Positions 32,980 to 42,022 of a stretch of 64,000 nucleotides of DNA are shown here, piece after piece (the stretch's first letter is position 1; each line of letters begins with the position of its first letter). A program made the position numbers and the translations under genes. The stretch is taken from NCBI RefSeq assembly GCF_017301335.1, contig NZ_CP071247.1:2604001-2668000 (forward strand), in the 5' to 3' direction. Origin of the DNA: Marinobacter salinisoli (GTDB lineage Bacteria; Pseudomonadota; Gammaproteobacteria; Pseudomonadales; Oleiphilaceae). The notes beneath the pieces were generated by a model. That model ran no database searches, was not told the DNA's origin, and worked only from the letters and a program-made list of their open reading frames with translations.

Positions 32980-34521
32980 TTATTGTAATCCGGTAACCCC
33001 TGCGTAACTGACGCCGGAGAGCAACGCCATATCCCGGTGCCATGTGGTCAGGTCTGCTACCGTAAAGCTGGTCAAGGAGTGATGGCCGCAGGCTCTGGCA
33101 AGAACTTGCATTAATTCAGTGGATGCCTCGAGAAAGTTCTTGAGCTGCTCGGCAGATTGGTCGACGTTCAGGCGCTGGCGCAGATCGGCGTTCTGGGTGG
33201 CTATGCCGGCCGGGCAATTGTTGGTGTTGCAGATTCGAGCTGCAACGCAACCGATGGATTGCATCGCGCTATTGGCGATGGCGACAGCGTCGGCGCCCAG
33301 GGCAAGCGCTTTGACAAAATCGGTGGGCACCCGAAGTCCGCCCGTGATGATCAGAGTCACTTTGCCGGTGGCGTCGTGCTGGTCCAGATACTTTCTCGCC
33401 CGTGCCAGCGCGGGGATGGTTGGCACGCTGATGTGATCGCGAAAGAGCTCGGGCGCCGCGCCAGTGCCGCCACCCCGGCCGTCCAGGATGATGTAGTCGG
33501 CACTTGCATCCAGTGCGAACTGTATGTCCTCTTCAATGTGATTGGCGCTCAGTTTGAAGCCGATGGGGATGCCGCCGGTGAGTTCACGTACCCGGTCGGC
33601 GAACGCTCGGAAATCATCGACGGTGTGAAGGTCGGTAAAGGTTGGTGGTGATATGGCCGGTTCCCCTTCCGGAATGCCGCGTACCTCTGAGATCCGGCCG
33701 ACATTTTTATTTCCCGGCAAGTGCCCGCCGGTGCCGGTCTTGGCGCCCTGTCCGCCTTTGAAATGAAAGGCCTGCACGCGGCAGAGTTGTGATTCGTCAT
33801 ACCCGAATCTGGCGCTCGCGAGCTCATAAAAATATCGGGAGTTTGCCTGCTGTTCATCGGGTAACATGCCGCCTTCCCCGGAACAGATGCCAGTGCCTGC
33901 CATTTCGGCCCCTTTCGCGAGCGCCAGTTTCGCCTCCTCACTCAGCGCACCAAAGCTCATGTCGGACACGAACAGGGGAATTTTGAGCGTGAGCGGTTTT
34001 TGCGCGTTTGCACCAATCACCACGCCTGTCTCAACGTTTGCATCCTCCATCAGTGGCTTTTTTGCCATCTGGGCGGTCAGAAGCTGAAGGTCGTCCCAGT
34101 GCGGCAGTTTATGGCGAGGCACCCCCATTGCCGTCATCGGGCCGTGATGCCCCATCTTGGACAATCCTTCACGCGCTAACTGGTGAATGAATTCAACCGT
34201 TGGTTCTTCCTGTGTGGCCTTAACTGAAGGCGTGCCAGACCCCGATTGCTCATTGCCCGGGCCTTCCTGGCCCTTGTCCGATTCACTGAACTTTCTGTGG
34301 GTCCCATCGCAATACGGCAGTGAAGAAGAGTGTTTGCACTGGCAGAGGAAGGCCTCTGTGTCGTCATCCGCCTTGAAGCTCTTGGGCTTGAATCCGGTGC
34401 CCGCATGGGAGCCGTCACAAAAGGGCTGGTTCGAGGACTGGCCACAGGCACAGAAATAGTATTCTTTACCTTTTTTCAGCGATACTTTTGCCGGTTTAAT
34501 ATCGGCAATGACAGGTTTCAT
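32980..34521 (-). CDS. CDGSH iron-sulfur / FMN-binding glutamate synthase-like fusion
   Basis: A 513-residue protein from ATG 34521 (GGAGG upstream). The first 90 residues hold two CDGSH-type 2Fe-2S motifs (YYFCACGQSSNQPFCDGSH and FLCQCKHSSSLPYCDGTH). From about residue 125 the FMN-binding TIM barrel of glutamate synthase follows (PLFVSDMSFGALSEEAKLAL, SGEGGMLPDE, QAFHFKGGQGAKTGTGGHLPG, DYIILDGRGGGTGAAPE, DAVAIANSAMQSIGCVAARICNTNNCPAGIATQ). There is no amidotransferase domain. The physiological reaction is unknown; the CDGSH clusters probably feed electrons to FMN. Confidence 0.88.
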   Translation of the reverse strand: MKPVIADIKPAKVSLKKGKEYYFCACGQSSNQPFCDGSHAGTGFKPKSFKADDDTEAFLCQCKHSSSLPYCDGTHRKFSESDKGQEGPGNEQSGSGTPSVKATQEEPTVEFIHQLAREGLSKMGHHGPMTAMGVPRHKLPHWDDLQLLTAQMAKKPLMEDANVETGVVIGANAQKPLTLKIPLFVSDMSFGALSEEAKLALAKGAEMAGTGICSGEGGMLPDEQQANSRYFYELASARFGYDESQLCRVQAFHFKGGQGAKTGTGGHLPGNKNVGRISEVRGIPEGEPAISPPTFTDLHTVDDFRAFADRVRELTGGIPIGFKLSANHIEEDIQFALDASADYIILDGRGGGTGAAPELFRDHISVPTIPALARARKYLDQHDATGKVTLIITGGLRVPTDFVKALALGADAVAIANSAMQSIGCVAARICNTNNCPAGIATQNADLRQRLNVDQSAEQLKNFLEASTELMQVLARACGHHSLTSFTVADLTTWHRDMALLSGVSYAGVTGLQ

Positions 34522-34624
34522 CGGTAGCAATCCTCCGCAGGCCCGGCGTCGATACGCGTTTTGGTCATTCACAGCTTAGACCACCCCGTACCCATGCCGG
34601 GTTGGAGTTGAGGATTTTACAGTC

Positions 34625-35869
34625 GTGTTTCGCGGCCCCGAAGTGCCTTCAGCGACGACTCCGAGAGCGAGCAACTCTATGGCTTTGCAGGATCACCCAA
34701 TGTGGCGGAAGCCGCAGCATCACAAGGATCTCCGCCAACCAAACGATCACGTTCACTGGGCCGAGTTGTTTTATGACCTGATTCATGTCGTTACTATTTT
34801 TCTTCTGGGCAACTATTTGTCCGCGAACCTGACTGTCGATGGTTTTCTGATCTTTACCGGGCTTTTTGTTGCGCTCTGGTATGCGTGGGGCGAGCTCAGC
34901 ATTTTCAACTCGATCTATGTGAGCACCGACATTTGGCACCGCATCATCATGTCCGTGATGATGTGCACCGTGATGTTCATGGCCGCCGCCATTCCATCAA
35001 TCGAAGGTGAGGGCTGGAGCTATTTTGCGGTGGGTTTTGCGCTGAACCGCGCCTTGCTTGCCCTCTTTTACCTCAGGGCTCAGAGAGCCAATGGTTCAAC
35101 GTGTCCGATGTGTTCCGAGCAGATCCGGAACTTCTTCGTTTTTGCGGTGATTTTCGGAATAAGCGCATTTCTTCCAAGGCCCTACTGCTACTGGGCTTTC
35201 GCCACTGCAATGGTTGCCACGCAACTGGTCTACATGATCCCGGGTATTTCGGTACTCCGCTTCGAGCGGTTCGTGCCGCGCCTTGGGCATATGGCAGAGC
35301 GTTTTTCGCTGCTGACGCTGATTGTGCTTGGTGAGGGGTTCTTCAAGCTGGTAGTGACCCTGTCGGAGAAAGGAATTCACAAAGTCACACCGGACGTTTT
35401 GGTTAATTACACGCTGGGTGGCATTGCCATGTTCGTGATGTGCTGGCTCTACTTTGATTTTGTCGGCAATGGAAGGCCCAGGAACCAGAGGTTAGCGACC
35501 CTGGTCGCGTGGTGGCTTGCGCATCTCGTGCTCATGCTTTGTGGCGTTATGGTCGGAGTTGCGCTGGCTGCGCAGGTAAAGGTCGGGTTCTGGCAGCCGT
35601 ATCCGACCGACTATGCGGCAATCGGTTGTTTTGGTCTGGCCGGCTACATTGCCATGCTCTGGGTGCTCAAATCGGTGATCGAGCATCGCATTCCATCGGA
35701 GCATGGCAGCTGGGAAGTCCGCTTTGTCGGAATCGTTATCGCGGTGGCGTGCTTTTTCGTCGTTCCCTATGTGCCGGCGTTGATCGGCAACCTGATCTGG
35801 AGTACGGCGCTCATTTCCCAGATAGCAATCCCCGTATTTCGTGGCTGGAAACAGTTCAGCCGGGAGTGA
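34625..35869 (+). CDS. LtrA-family membrane protein
   Basis: A 414-residue protein with a GTG start at 34625 (GAGG upstream) or ATG 34679. The family hallmark HVHWAELFYDLIHVVTIFLLGNYL opens about eleven to twelve membrane helices, with YVSTDIWHRIIMSVMMCTVMF and ERFSLLTLIVLGEGFFKLVVTLSEKG also typical. LtrA was named for a low-temperature requirement in Listeria; molecular function is unknown. Divergent from the CDGSH-glutamate synthase gene. Confidence 0.85.
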   Translation: MFRGPEVPSATTPRASNSMALQDHPMWRKPQHHKDLRQPNDHVHWAELFYDLIHVVTIFLLGNYLSANLTVDGFLIFTGLFVALWYAWGELSIFNSIYVSTDIWHRIIMSVMMCTVMFMAAAIPSIEGEGWSYFAVGFALNRALLALFYLRAQRANGSTCPMCSEQIRNFFVFAVIFGISAFLPRPYCYWAFATAMVATQLVYMIPGISVLRFERFVPRLGHMAERFSLLTLIVLGEGFFKLVVTLSEKGIHKVTPDVLVNYTLGGIAMFVMCWLYFDFVGNGRPRNQRLATLVAWWLAHLVLMLCGVMVGVALAAQVKVGFWQPYPTDYAAIGCFGLAGYIAMLWVLKSVIEHRIPSEHGSWEVRFVGIVIAVACFFVVPYVPALIGNLIWSTALISQIAIPVFRGWKQFSRE

Positions 35870-36044
35870 GCGTGCGCCAGGGTGCCTGCTTACGGCTTTC
35901 TGCTATGGCGAAGCCGTCGAAAACCGGCGAGACTATTGGCCGCTGAGCAAGGCGGATTTCTGAATCCGCTTCCCCCATCTTGAGGACGACCTCACCCAGC
36001 CAGGGATTTCATTTCGGGACGCCCCGAATTCCGGAGAAGCGATC

Positions 36045-36503
36045 ATGCGTACTACCGCCGACCGAATTCGTCAGGCCGTCAGTTTTGAGCTGATAGGCAT
36101 CGCCCTGAGCACCCTCTTTGGCGCTCTGCTCTTTGATATGTCCATGGCCAGCATTGGTGTCCTGGCGGTGATTGGCGCCAGCCTGGCGACCGGATGGAAT
36201 TATGTCTTCAACCTGATCTTCGATCGCGCCTTGTTGCGTTACCGCGGTACCGTCCGCAAAACTCTGCCGTTGCGCCTGGTGCATGCGCTGTGTTTCGAGT
36301 TGGCACTGATGCTGGCTTTCCTGCCGATCATTGCCTGGTGGTTGGAGATAACGCTGCTCGAAGCGCTTGTTATGGATATTGCGTTCGTACTCTTCTATCT
36401 CGTCTACGCGTTCGTGTTTACCTGGGCGTATGACACCCTGTTCCCGGTGTCCGATACCAGAGGGTGTGCCGGGCGCGAAGCCAGCGCGGTCCACTCACGC
36501 TAG
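36045..36503 (+). CDS. PACE-family multidrug efflux protein
   Basis: A 152-residue four-helix membrane protein, ATG 36045. The two tandem bacterial transmembrane pair domains are visible: RIRQAVSFELIGIALSTL...GWNYVFNLIFDRA and RLVHALCFELALMLAFLPIIAWWLE...YAFVFTWAYDTLFP. AceI of Acinetobacter, the prototype, exports chlorhexidine; natural substrates may be short diamines such as cadaverine and putrescine, notable given the polyamine genes 10-20 kb away. Confidence 0.88.
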   Translation: MRTTADRIRQAVSFELIGIALSTLFGALLFDMSMASIGVLAVIGASLATGWNYVFNLIFDRALLRYRGTVRKTLPLRLVHALCFELALMLAFLPIIAWWLEITLLEALVMDIAFVLFYLVYAFVFTWAYDTLFPVSDTRGCAGREASAVHSR

Positions 36504-36533
36504 ATTGCCCTCATCCGCATTCGCCACGCAGGG

Positions 36534-36881
36534 TTACTGGCCTAACGGCGGGTAACCCAGTGTCTCGCGAATGCGGTTGATGTGTGTCTCGAGCCATTCC
36601 GGGTTGATGGCGCCCCACTCTTTCAGTTCGTAATGCCCCGCCTTGGTGGAACCGACGTGCTCAACCGCAACGTCAATTTCATGGAGCGCGTTAATGGTGT
36701 CTTGAGCGGTTCGCCGTGGCATTCCAGTGGCTTGCATGATCGAGGGTACGTTATTGATTCCGCAGTTAATCAGCCACGCAAGGTAAATGCGCCGGTAAAA
36801 GCTGGTTTTTGTTTTCGAGGGGCTTCCGCTCACAATTGGGTGTCTCCTGCTCCGGTTCGGTCCTGTGTGTTTTGTGGTCAT
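36534..36881 (-). CDS. winged helix-turn-helix regulator
   Basis: A 115-residue protein from ATG 36881 (a longer start at 36929 is possible). A basic N-terminus (MTTKHTGPNRSRRHP) precedes a winged HTH (FYRRIYLAWLINCGINNVPSIMQATGMPRRTAQDTINALHEIDV) with a wing KAGHYELKEWGAINPEWL. It resembles the HTH_43 type. It is convergent with the PACE gene with a 30-bp gap. Confidence 0.7.
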   Translation of the reverse strand: MTTKHTGPNRSRRHPIVSGSPSKTKTSFYRRIYLAWLINCGINNVPSIMQATGMPRRTAQDTINALHEIDVAVEHVGSTKAGHYELKEWGAINPEWLETHINRIRETLGYPPLGQ

Positions 36882-37221
36882 GGTTTTCTGAAGCTGCTCA
36901 AAAATAGCAGTGACAACGCTGGTGACCAAGGGCTATCAGTACTTCCGGATCAGCTGTCCCACCCGACGGACACAATGTCCGGCATCCCGGACGGTGTAGC
37001 GAGCTTTCGGGCTTTTCTGTTCAGAGTTCCGAACGTTTTGCGCGCTACTGTCCGATGTTCTTCAGTGCCGCCTCAAAAAAACGTCGGAAAAACAATGATG
37101 TGTCGGTTAGGCATGGTTTGTGCTGCAGTGTGCCCGGTCGAAAAATACCGATAAAAAGACCCGACAAACAAGCTGTTAACAGCAGCTCCTGTTTATTTCG
37201 CTCGGATAATAAGGAAAAGAT
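36882..37221. other. divergent intergenic region
   Basis: About 340 bp between the winged-HTH gene and the binding-protein gene. It contains CTGTTAACAG, a perfect 10-bp palindrome near 37170, about 45 bp before the start at 37222. No gene-like frame with a ribosome-binding site was found. Confidence 0.4.
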
Positions 37222-38187
37222 ATGCGTGTTTTTCTTCTGGCGCTTCTGCTGGTCAGCCCGCTGTGTTTCGGAAAAACAGTTGTTGTCGTGCAAAGCTACC
37301 ACCTCGAATACAAATGGGACGCCGATTATCTGGAGGCGATTCAAACGGTTCTGGGCAAGGAGCACGACATTCATGCCTTTGAGCTTGATACAAAACGGTT
37401 GCCCAAGTCTGAGTGGTTCGGTCGGGCCAGCGACATCCGGCGTTCGATCGCGGAACTCGGCCCCGACGTGGTCATTCTGGGCGACGACAATGCCTTTGCG
37501 CTCATGGCCGAACCTCTGGTTCACCAGGGTATTCCGGTTGTCTTCCTGGGCGTGAATGGTGGGCCGGCGCAGCACCCTGCCCTGAAGCATCCCCTGGTTA
37601 CGGGCATTCTTGAGCGCCCGTTCTTCACCGAAAGTATCCGGCACCTGAAAAAGATTCTCCGCAAGAAGGACCGGTTCCTGGTGCTGATGGACGATTCGCC
37701 CACCATGCGCAACGCAGTGACAGAGCATTTCGGTGATAAACGCGAGGCCAAGGTTCATGGTGCCCAGCTGGAGATTGTATTGACCAACAACAAGAGCGAA
37801 TGGCTCAGTCAGATCATTCAGGGCCATCAGACTTACGACGCCATTGTCGTGGGTACGCATCACACCATTCGTGACGACGCTGGTAACTACGCACCACCGA
37901 ACGAACTGATGGATGAGGCCTTCGCGAAAGCCCAGATCCCGATTTTTTCGTTCTGGGACATTTTTGTCGGAAAGAACCAGGGTATCGGCGGGTTTACGGT
38001 GTCCGCCCATCAGGAAGGGCTGACGGCTGCCCGGTTGGCGTCTCTGGTGCTCAACGGTATCGCACCCGGACGAATCCCCCAGCTGAAATCGCTCAGTGGC
38101 CACTATGTCTACAGTCAGAGCGGCTTGCAGCATTGGGATCTCACGCTGTCGCCGATGATTGCCAGTCAAGCGAAGTTTGTTGAATAA
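37222..38187 (+). CDS. ABC-type solute-binding-like periplasmic protein
   Basis: A 321-residue exported protein (signal MRVFLLALLLVSPLCFG). The two-lobed sugar-binding-like fold is suggested by KTVVVVQSYHLEYKWDADYLEAI, GPDVVILGDDNAFALMAEPLVHQGIPVVFLGVNGG, DRFLVLMDDSPTMRNAV and YDAIVVGTHHTIRD. Such stand-alone binding proteins often serve sensor kinases or cyclases rather than transporters; no permease or ATPase genes are adjacent. AAGGAAAAG precedes ATG 37222. Confidence 0.75.
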   Translation: MRVFLLALLLVSPLCFGKTVVVVQSYHLEYKWDADYLEAIQTVLGKEHDIHAFELDTKRLPKSEWFGRASDIRRSIAELGPDVVILGDDNAFALMAEPLVHQGIPVVFLGVNGGPAQHPALKHPLVTGILERPFFTESIRHLKKILRKKDRFLVLMDDSPTMRNAVTEHFGDKREAKVHGAQLEIVLTNNKSEWLSQIIQGHQTYDAIVVGTHHTIRDDAGNYAPPNELMDEAFAKAQIPIFSFWDIFVGKNQGIGGFTVSAHQEGLTAARLASLVLNGIAPGRIPQLKSLSGHYVYSQSGLQHWDLTLSPMIASQAKFVE

Positions 38188-38315
38188 ACCCGAACCGGCC
38201 TTCAGGAAGCGGCCCGTGCCGGTGATGCCGGCCGTGGGTTTTCGGAAGTCGGAGACGAGCTTCGGGGTTTGCCAAACGACTGCAGAACGCTGAGAAGCTG
38301 ATTCGGAATAGGAGT

Positions 38316-38350
38316 GGGCGCTTGGCAGAAGACCATCCAGGCGCCCTTTC
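38316..38350 (+). terminator. possible terminator before the sulfatase gene
   Basis: GGGCGCTTGG pairs with CCAGGCGCCC (one mismatch) around an 11-base loop, followed by TTTC. It lies about 130 bp after the binding-protein gene and just beyond the stop of the convergent sulfatase gene. Confidence 0.4.
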
Positions 38351-38363
38351 GTGACCTGCAGGC

Positions 38364-39986
38364 TCAGCGTGCCCCGCTGGATTCCTTCAGTTTTTCAACG
38401 ATCGCTTCAAGATTGAAGGAGCCTGGCTTCTGACTTGGCGGGTATTCAATAAAGGTCTGTGCGAACTGCGCCGCGGCGGCCTGCATTGGCACCAGCACGA
38501 AGGCCCGATCCAGGAACCAGTCGTTGTAGGTGTTGGAGTTATGCTGGGCTTTTTCAAACGGATCGCGGCGCAGGTTGAACAACAGCGGTACGCGCAATTC
38601 GGTGAACGGCTCCCGCCAGACCTCAAAGGCCGTGCCCCGATTCTCCAGGAAGACACCTTTCCAGTCGGCCAGTCGCATGGCAACTACCTGGCTGTCGTCA
38701 TTGAAGTACCAGAACTCCTTGCGCGGTGAGGCGGCAATGTCTTCGTCGATGGTTTCGAAGCTGCCTGCCTTGGACAGGTAGCCGGTCATGTCGTAGCCAT
38801 CAAGATGGGTCTTGTAGTCGCGGCCGATTGCTTCATAGCCGTCCAGAAGATCTTCCTTGATGTCGTCCTTGCCGGCAGCGGCGGCAAACGTTGGCAACCA
38901 ATCTTCGTGAGCAACGATGCCGTTGACGGTTTCACCTGCCGGGAATTTGGCCGGCCAGCGCACGAAGGCCGGAACACGGTACGCGCCCTCCCAGTTAGAG
39001 TTTTTCTCACTGCGGAATGGCGTGGTACCGGCATCTGGCCAGGTGTTGAAGTGAGGGCCGTTATCCGTGGAATAGAACACAATGGTGTTGTCAGCAATGC
39101 CGAGTTCGTCGAGCTGTTTCAGTAACTCGCCGACATGGCGATCATGTTCAACCATGCCATCGTGGTATTCGTTCCCCCTTGGCCCGCTAATGCCAGTATT
39201 TTCCTCTTTCACGTGGGTGCGGAAATGCATACGTGTGGCATTCCACCAGGTAAAGAAGGGTTTGCCGGCTTCGTGCTGACGTTTAATGAAGTCTTTCGCC
39301 GCCTCGAGGGTTTCCTCATCGACGGTTTCCATCCGCTTTTTGGTCAGAGGGCCGGTGTTTTCGATGGATTGCTCACCATCGTCGTTCACGGTCACTTTCA
39401 GAACGCCCCGCGGCCCCCACTTTTCTTCAAAGGTTTCACCGCTTGGCAGCACATAGTCACCCGGGTAATCCCGGTGCTCTGGCTCCTCCTCGGCATTCAG
39501 GTGGTACAGATTGCCAAAGAACTCATCAAAACCGTGGTTGGTGGGCAGATGCTCGTCCCGGTCGCCGAAATGGTTTTTGCCAAACTGGCCAGTGGCATAA
39601 CCCAGCGACTTGAGGACGGCGGCGATGGTGATGTCCGATTCCTGCCAGCCTTCAGGTGCGCCGGGCAGCCCGACTTTGGTCATGCCGGTGCGCGCGGGTA
39701 CGGTTCCGCCGACAAAGGCAGCCCGGCCGGCAGTACAGGATTGTTGGCCGTAATAATCGGTGAAAGCGATGCCTTCGTCCGCAATTCTGTCGATGTTCGG
39801 GGTTCGATAACCCATCAGGCCGCGGTTGTTATGGCTGATGTTGGTGATCCCGATGTCATCGCCCCAGATCACCAGAATATTCGGTTTGTCTCCATTGTTG
39901 TCCTGGGCTGACGCCATCATGGACAGTCCCATGCCGGCCACCATTCCCAGCAAGCATCCCATTTGCCTGTTTCGCCAAGCGTTCAT
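38364..39986 (-). CDS. exported arylsulfatase-type sulfatase
   Basis: A 540-residue protein from ATG 39986 (GGGAG upstream) with signal MGCLLGMVAGMGLSMMASAQ. Calcium ligands in ILVIWGDDIG, the formylglycine motif C84-T-A-G-R (QQSCTAGRAAF), GKNHFGD, and FYSTDNGPHFNTWPD place it among type I sulfatases. The Cys-type site needs an activating formylglycine generator, not encoded here. It hydrolyses sulfate esters; the substrate is unknown. Divergent from the mscS-like gene. Confidence 0.88.
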   Translation of the reverse strand: MNAWRNRQMGCLLGMVAGMGLSMMASAQDNNGDKPNILVIWGDDIGITNISHNNRGLMGYRTPNIDRIADEGIAFTDYYGQQSCTAGRAAFVGGTVPARTGMTKVGLPGAPEGWQESDITIAAVLKSLGYATGQFGKNHFGDRDEHLPTNHGFDEFFGNLYHLNAEEEPEHRDYPGDYVLPSGETFEEKWGPRGVLKVTVNDDGEQSIENTGPLTKKRMETVDEETLEAAKDFIKRQHEAGKPFFTWWNATRMHFRTHVKEENTGISGPRGNEYHDGMVEHDRHVGELLKQLDELGIADNTIVFYSTDNGPHFNTWPDAGTTPFRSEKNSNWEGAYRVPAFVRWPAKFPAGETVNGIVAHEDWLPTFAAAAGKDDIKEDLLDGYEAIGRDYKTHLDGYDMTGYLSKAGSFETIDEDIAASPRKEFWYFNDDSQVVAMRLADWKGVFLENRGTAFEVWREPFTELRVPLLFNLRRDPFEKAQHNSNTYNDWFLDRAFVLVPMQAAAAQFAQTFIEYPPSQKPGSFNLEAIVEKLKESSGAR

Positions 39987-40317
39987 TCGGTTTTCTCCCG
40001 GTTTCAATCAGCTATCGTTCCCCGACACTGCCGAATGACGCCAGCCCAATCCTGATTGGGGCTTGATCCGGTCAAGAACGTCCATCTTCATGTTTGTAAT
40101 CTAGTGCACCAAGCCTGTTCTGCAATTTTTTTGAGCAAGGTTCCGATAGCTTTCCCCACAAAAACCGGCCATGTGCCGGCTGATTGGCTGCCACCTTTCT
40201 GCGGCCCCCGTGTACTAGACTGAATGGGCGCGTTGTTCAGACGTTTCGGTGAGCTCCAGTCCTCGCTGTAACGTTTTCAGCCCCTGATAGTGACCTTGAT
40301 TAAAAAAGAGATCATCA
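39987..40317. other. divergent intergenic region, no gene
   Basis: About 330 bp between the sulfatase and mscS-like genes. It has an AT-rich stretch (ATTTTTTTGAGCAAGG near 40127) and no reading frame with coding character. It presumably holds both promoters. Confidence 0.4.
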
Positions 40318-41595
40318 ATGCGAGTACCAAGCGCCCTGTTCCTCTTTCTTGCATGCATCCTCCTGGCCCTCAATCCGGCTCTGGCCCAGGAGCCTTCGGG
40401 ACCCGCTGCCAAATCGGCGGACTATACGGCCCTGGCAGATCCGGACATTCCCATTGATGAGCTCTCCCATCGCACCGTGCCGATGACCAAGGAAGAGCTG
40501 AAGCCCCTTGCGTTGGCCTGGCAGCAAGTCGTCAAATCCGAGACCGAGAAGATTTCCGAAACGAAAATCAGGCTGAGAAAAGATCCTGAGGCGGATGCCA
40601 AGGAGGGTTATAAGGAAGTCGCTTCGATGGTTGAGGCGCGCATGGAGGTGCTGGAGCGCTTCAATCTGGTCGTGAGTGCCTATGAGGCGAAAGGCGGTGA
40701 TCCTGAGTTGGTGCGTGATCTGCGCACCTACCGGGAAGCCATCCTGTTCAGCGAGACCGTTCTGGCCAGCCCCAAGGCCATTCTGGTTGCGATTCTGGAT
40801 TGGTCGACCCGGCGTGATGGCGGAATTGCCGTGATGATAAATTTTGGAATCGCCCTGCTTGCCGTACTGGGCTTGCTCGCGGTGGCACGCATGGCCGGAG
40901 CCGCGGCCCGAAAATGGATTGGACGGGTGCCCACCATCTCAAAGCTTCTGGAAACGTTTCTGGTTGGGCTGGTTTTCTGGCTCGTTCTTACTCTGGGTAT
41001 TTTGCTTGTGCTGGCCGGGCTGGGCGTCAACATTGCGCCGATCTTCGCCATGATTGGCGGCGCGTCCTTCATTTTGGCGTTTGCGCTTCAGGACACGTTG
41101 GGTAACCTCGCGAGCGGGTTGATGATCATGGTTAACCAGCCGTTCGATGAGGGCGATTACGTCGAGGTCGGCGGTGTCGGTGGCACGGTGAAGTCAGTCA
41201 GTATTGTTGCCACGACGATCGCCACGCCGGACAACCAGCTCATCGTGATTCCCAATAAAAATGTTTGGGGCAATGTCATCACCAACGTCACGGCGAGCAA
41301 GGTGCGGCGGGTGGATATGGTGTTTGGCATCTCCTACGAAGATTCCATTCCCGATGCGCTCGCGGTTATGCAGCGCGTGGTCAAGAGTCATCCTGCGATC
41401 CTAAGCAAGCCTGAGCCCACGTTGCGCGTCCATCAGCTTGCCGACAGCTCGGTGAACTTTGTCTGCCGGCCATGGGTGAAGTCGGCTGATTACTGGGATG
41501 TGTACTGGGATCTGACGCATCAAATGAAGGAGGCATTTGATGATGCGGGTATATCCATCCCCTACCCGCATCGCGATGTTCGCATTCGGAGGTAA
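40318..41595 (+). CDS. MscS-family mechanosensitive channel
   Basis: A 425-residue protein with a signal peptide (MRVPSALFLFLACILLALNP...), a charged periplasmic region (about 45-150), three membrane helices and the MscS core. The pore helix reads GGASFILAFALQDTLGNLASGLMIMVNQPFDEGDYVEVGGVGGTVKSVSIVATTIATPDNQLIVIPN, the family signature, followed by a beta domain and alpha/beta cage. It releases osmolytes on hypo-osmotic shock. Distinct from the MscK-type gene at the left edge. Confidence 0.92.
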   Translation: MRVPSALFLFLACILLALNPALAQEPSGPAAKSADYTALADPDIPIDELSHRTVPMTKEELKPLALAWQQVVKSETEKISETKIRLRKDPEADAKEGYKEVASMVEARMEVLERFNLVVSAYEAKGGDPELVRDLRTYREAILFSETVLASPKAILVAILDWSTRRDGGIAVMINFGIALLAVLGLLAVARMAGAAARKWIGRVPTISKLLETFLVGLVFWLVLTLGILLVLAGLGVNIAPIFAMIGGASFILAFALQDTLGNLASGLMIMVNQPFDEGDYVEVGGVGGTVKSVSIVATTIATPDNQLIVIPNKNVWGNVITNVTASKVRRVDMVFGISYEDSIPDALAVMQRVVKSHPAILSKPEPTLRVHQLADSSVNFVCRPWVKSADYWDVYWDLTHQMKEAFDDAGISIPYPHRDVRIRR

Positions 41596-41722
41596 GCCTC
41601 CGCCGTCAGCCGATATGGTGTGAGGGAGCAAGTTCCGTTATCGCAGGACGCGAAACAACGCGATTGGCGGACAGGCAGGATATGCCGTTCATTGCCGCCA
41701 ATCGCTTTCTGTGCAATTCCCC

Positions 41723-41902
41723 TCAACTACCGCCTTTCGTGCCGCAGTTGCATCCGGAGTGATGGCAGCCTTTTCCCTCAGAGCACTCCTTGCAGCAGAA
41801 GATACCGGTTGCCGTTTTGTAGTGTGTTTCGTCATCGGCCACTCTGCAGTTGCATTCTTCCCGTGCGCACTGATAGGTGCCGTCAGCACTGGCATCAGTC
41901 AT
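41723..41902 (-). CDS. bmtA: bacterial metallothionein
   Basis: A 59-residue protein from ATG 41902 (GGGGGGAA upstream). Nine cysteines and three histidines are arranged as YQCAREECNCRV, GIFCCKECSEGKGCHHSGCNCG, the SmtA/BmtA pattern that binds zinc and cadmium in a four-metal cluster. A longer in-frame start lacks support. It stands alone. Confidence 0.9.
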   Translation of the reverse strand: MTDASADGTYQCAREECNCRVADDETHYKTATGIFCCKECSEGKGCHHSGCNCGTKGGS

Positions 41903-42022
41903 AGCGGTTCCCCCCAAAAATTGCCGTCGTGGGTATGGTGTTAGCGCAGCAGCCAATGGCTCTTGCTGCGACGTTATTACCATAGTCGTTTTTTGGCGGG
42001 TTGCCGCTTGATTGTGATGCTT

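Noticed and set aside
37045..38169. 374-codon frame antisense to the binding-protein gene
   Set aside because: Shadow of a gene with a clear signal peptide and fold; no independent evidence.
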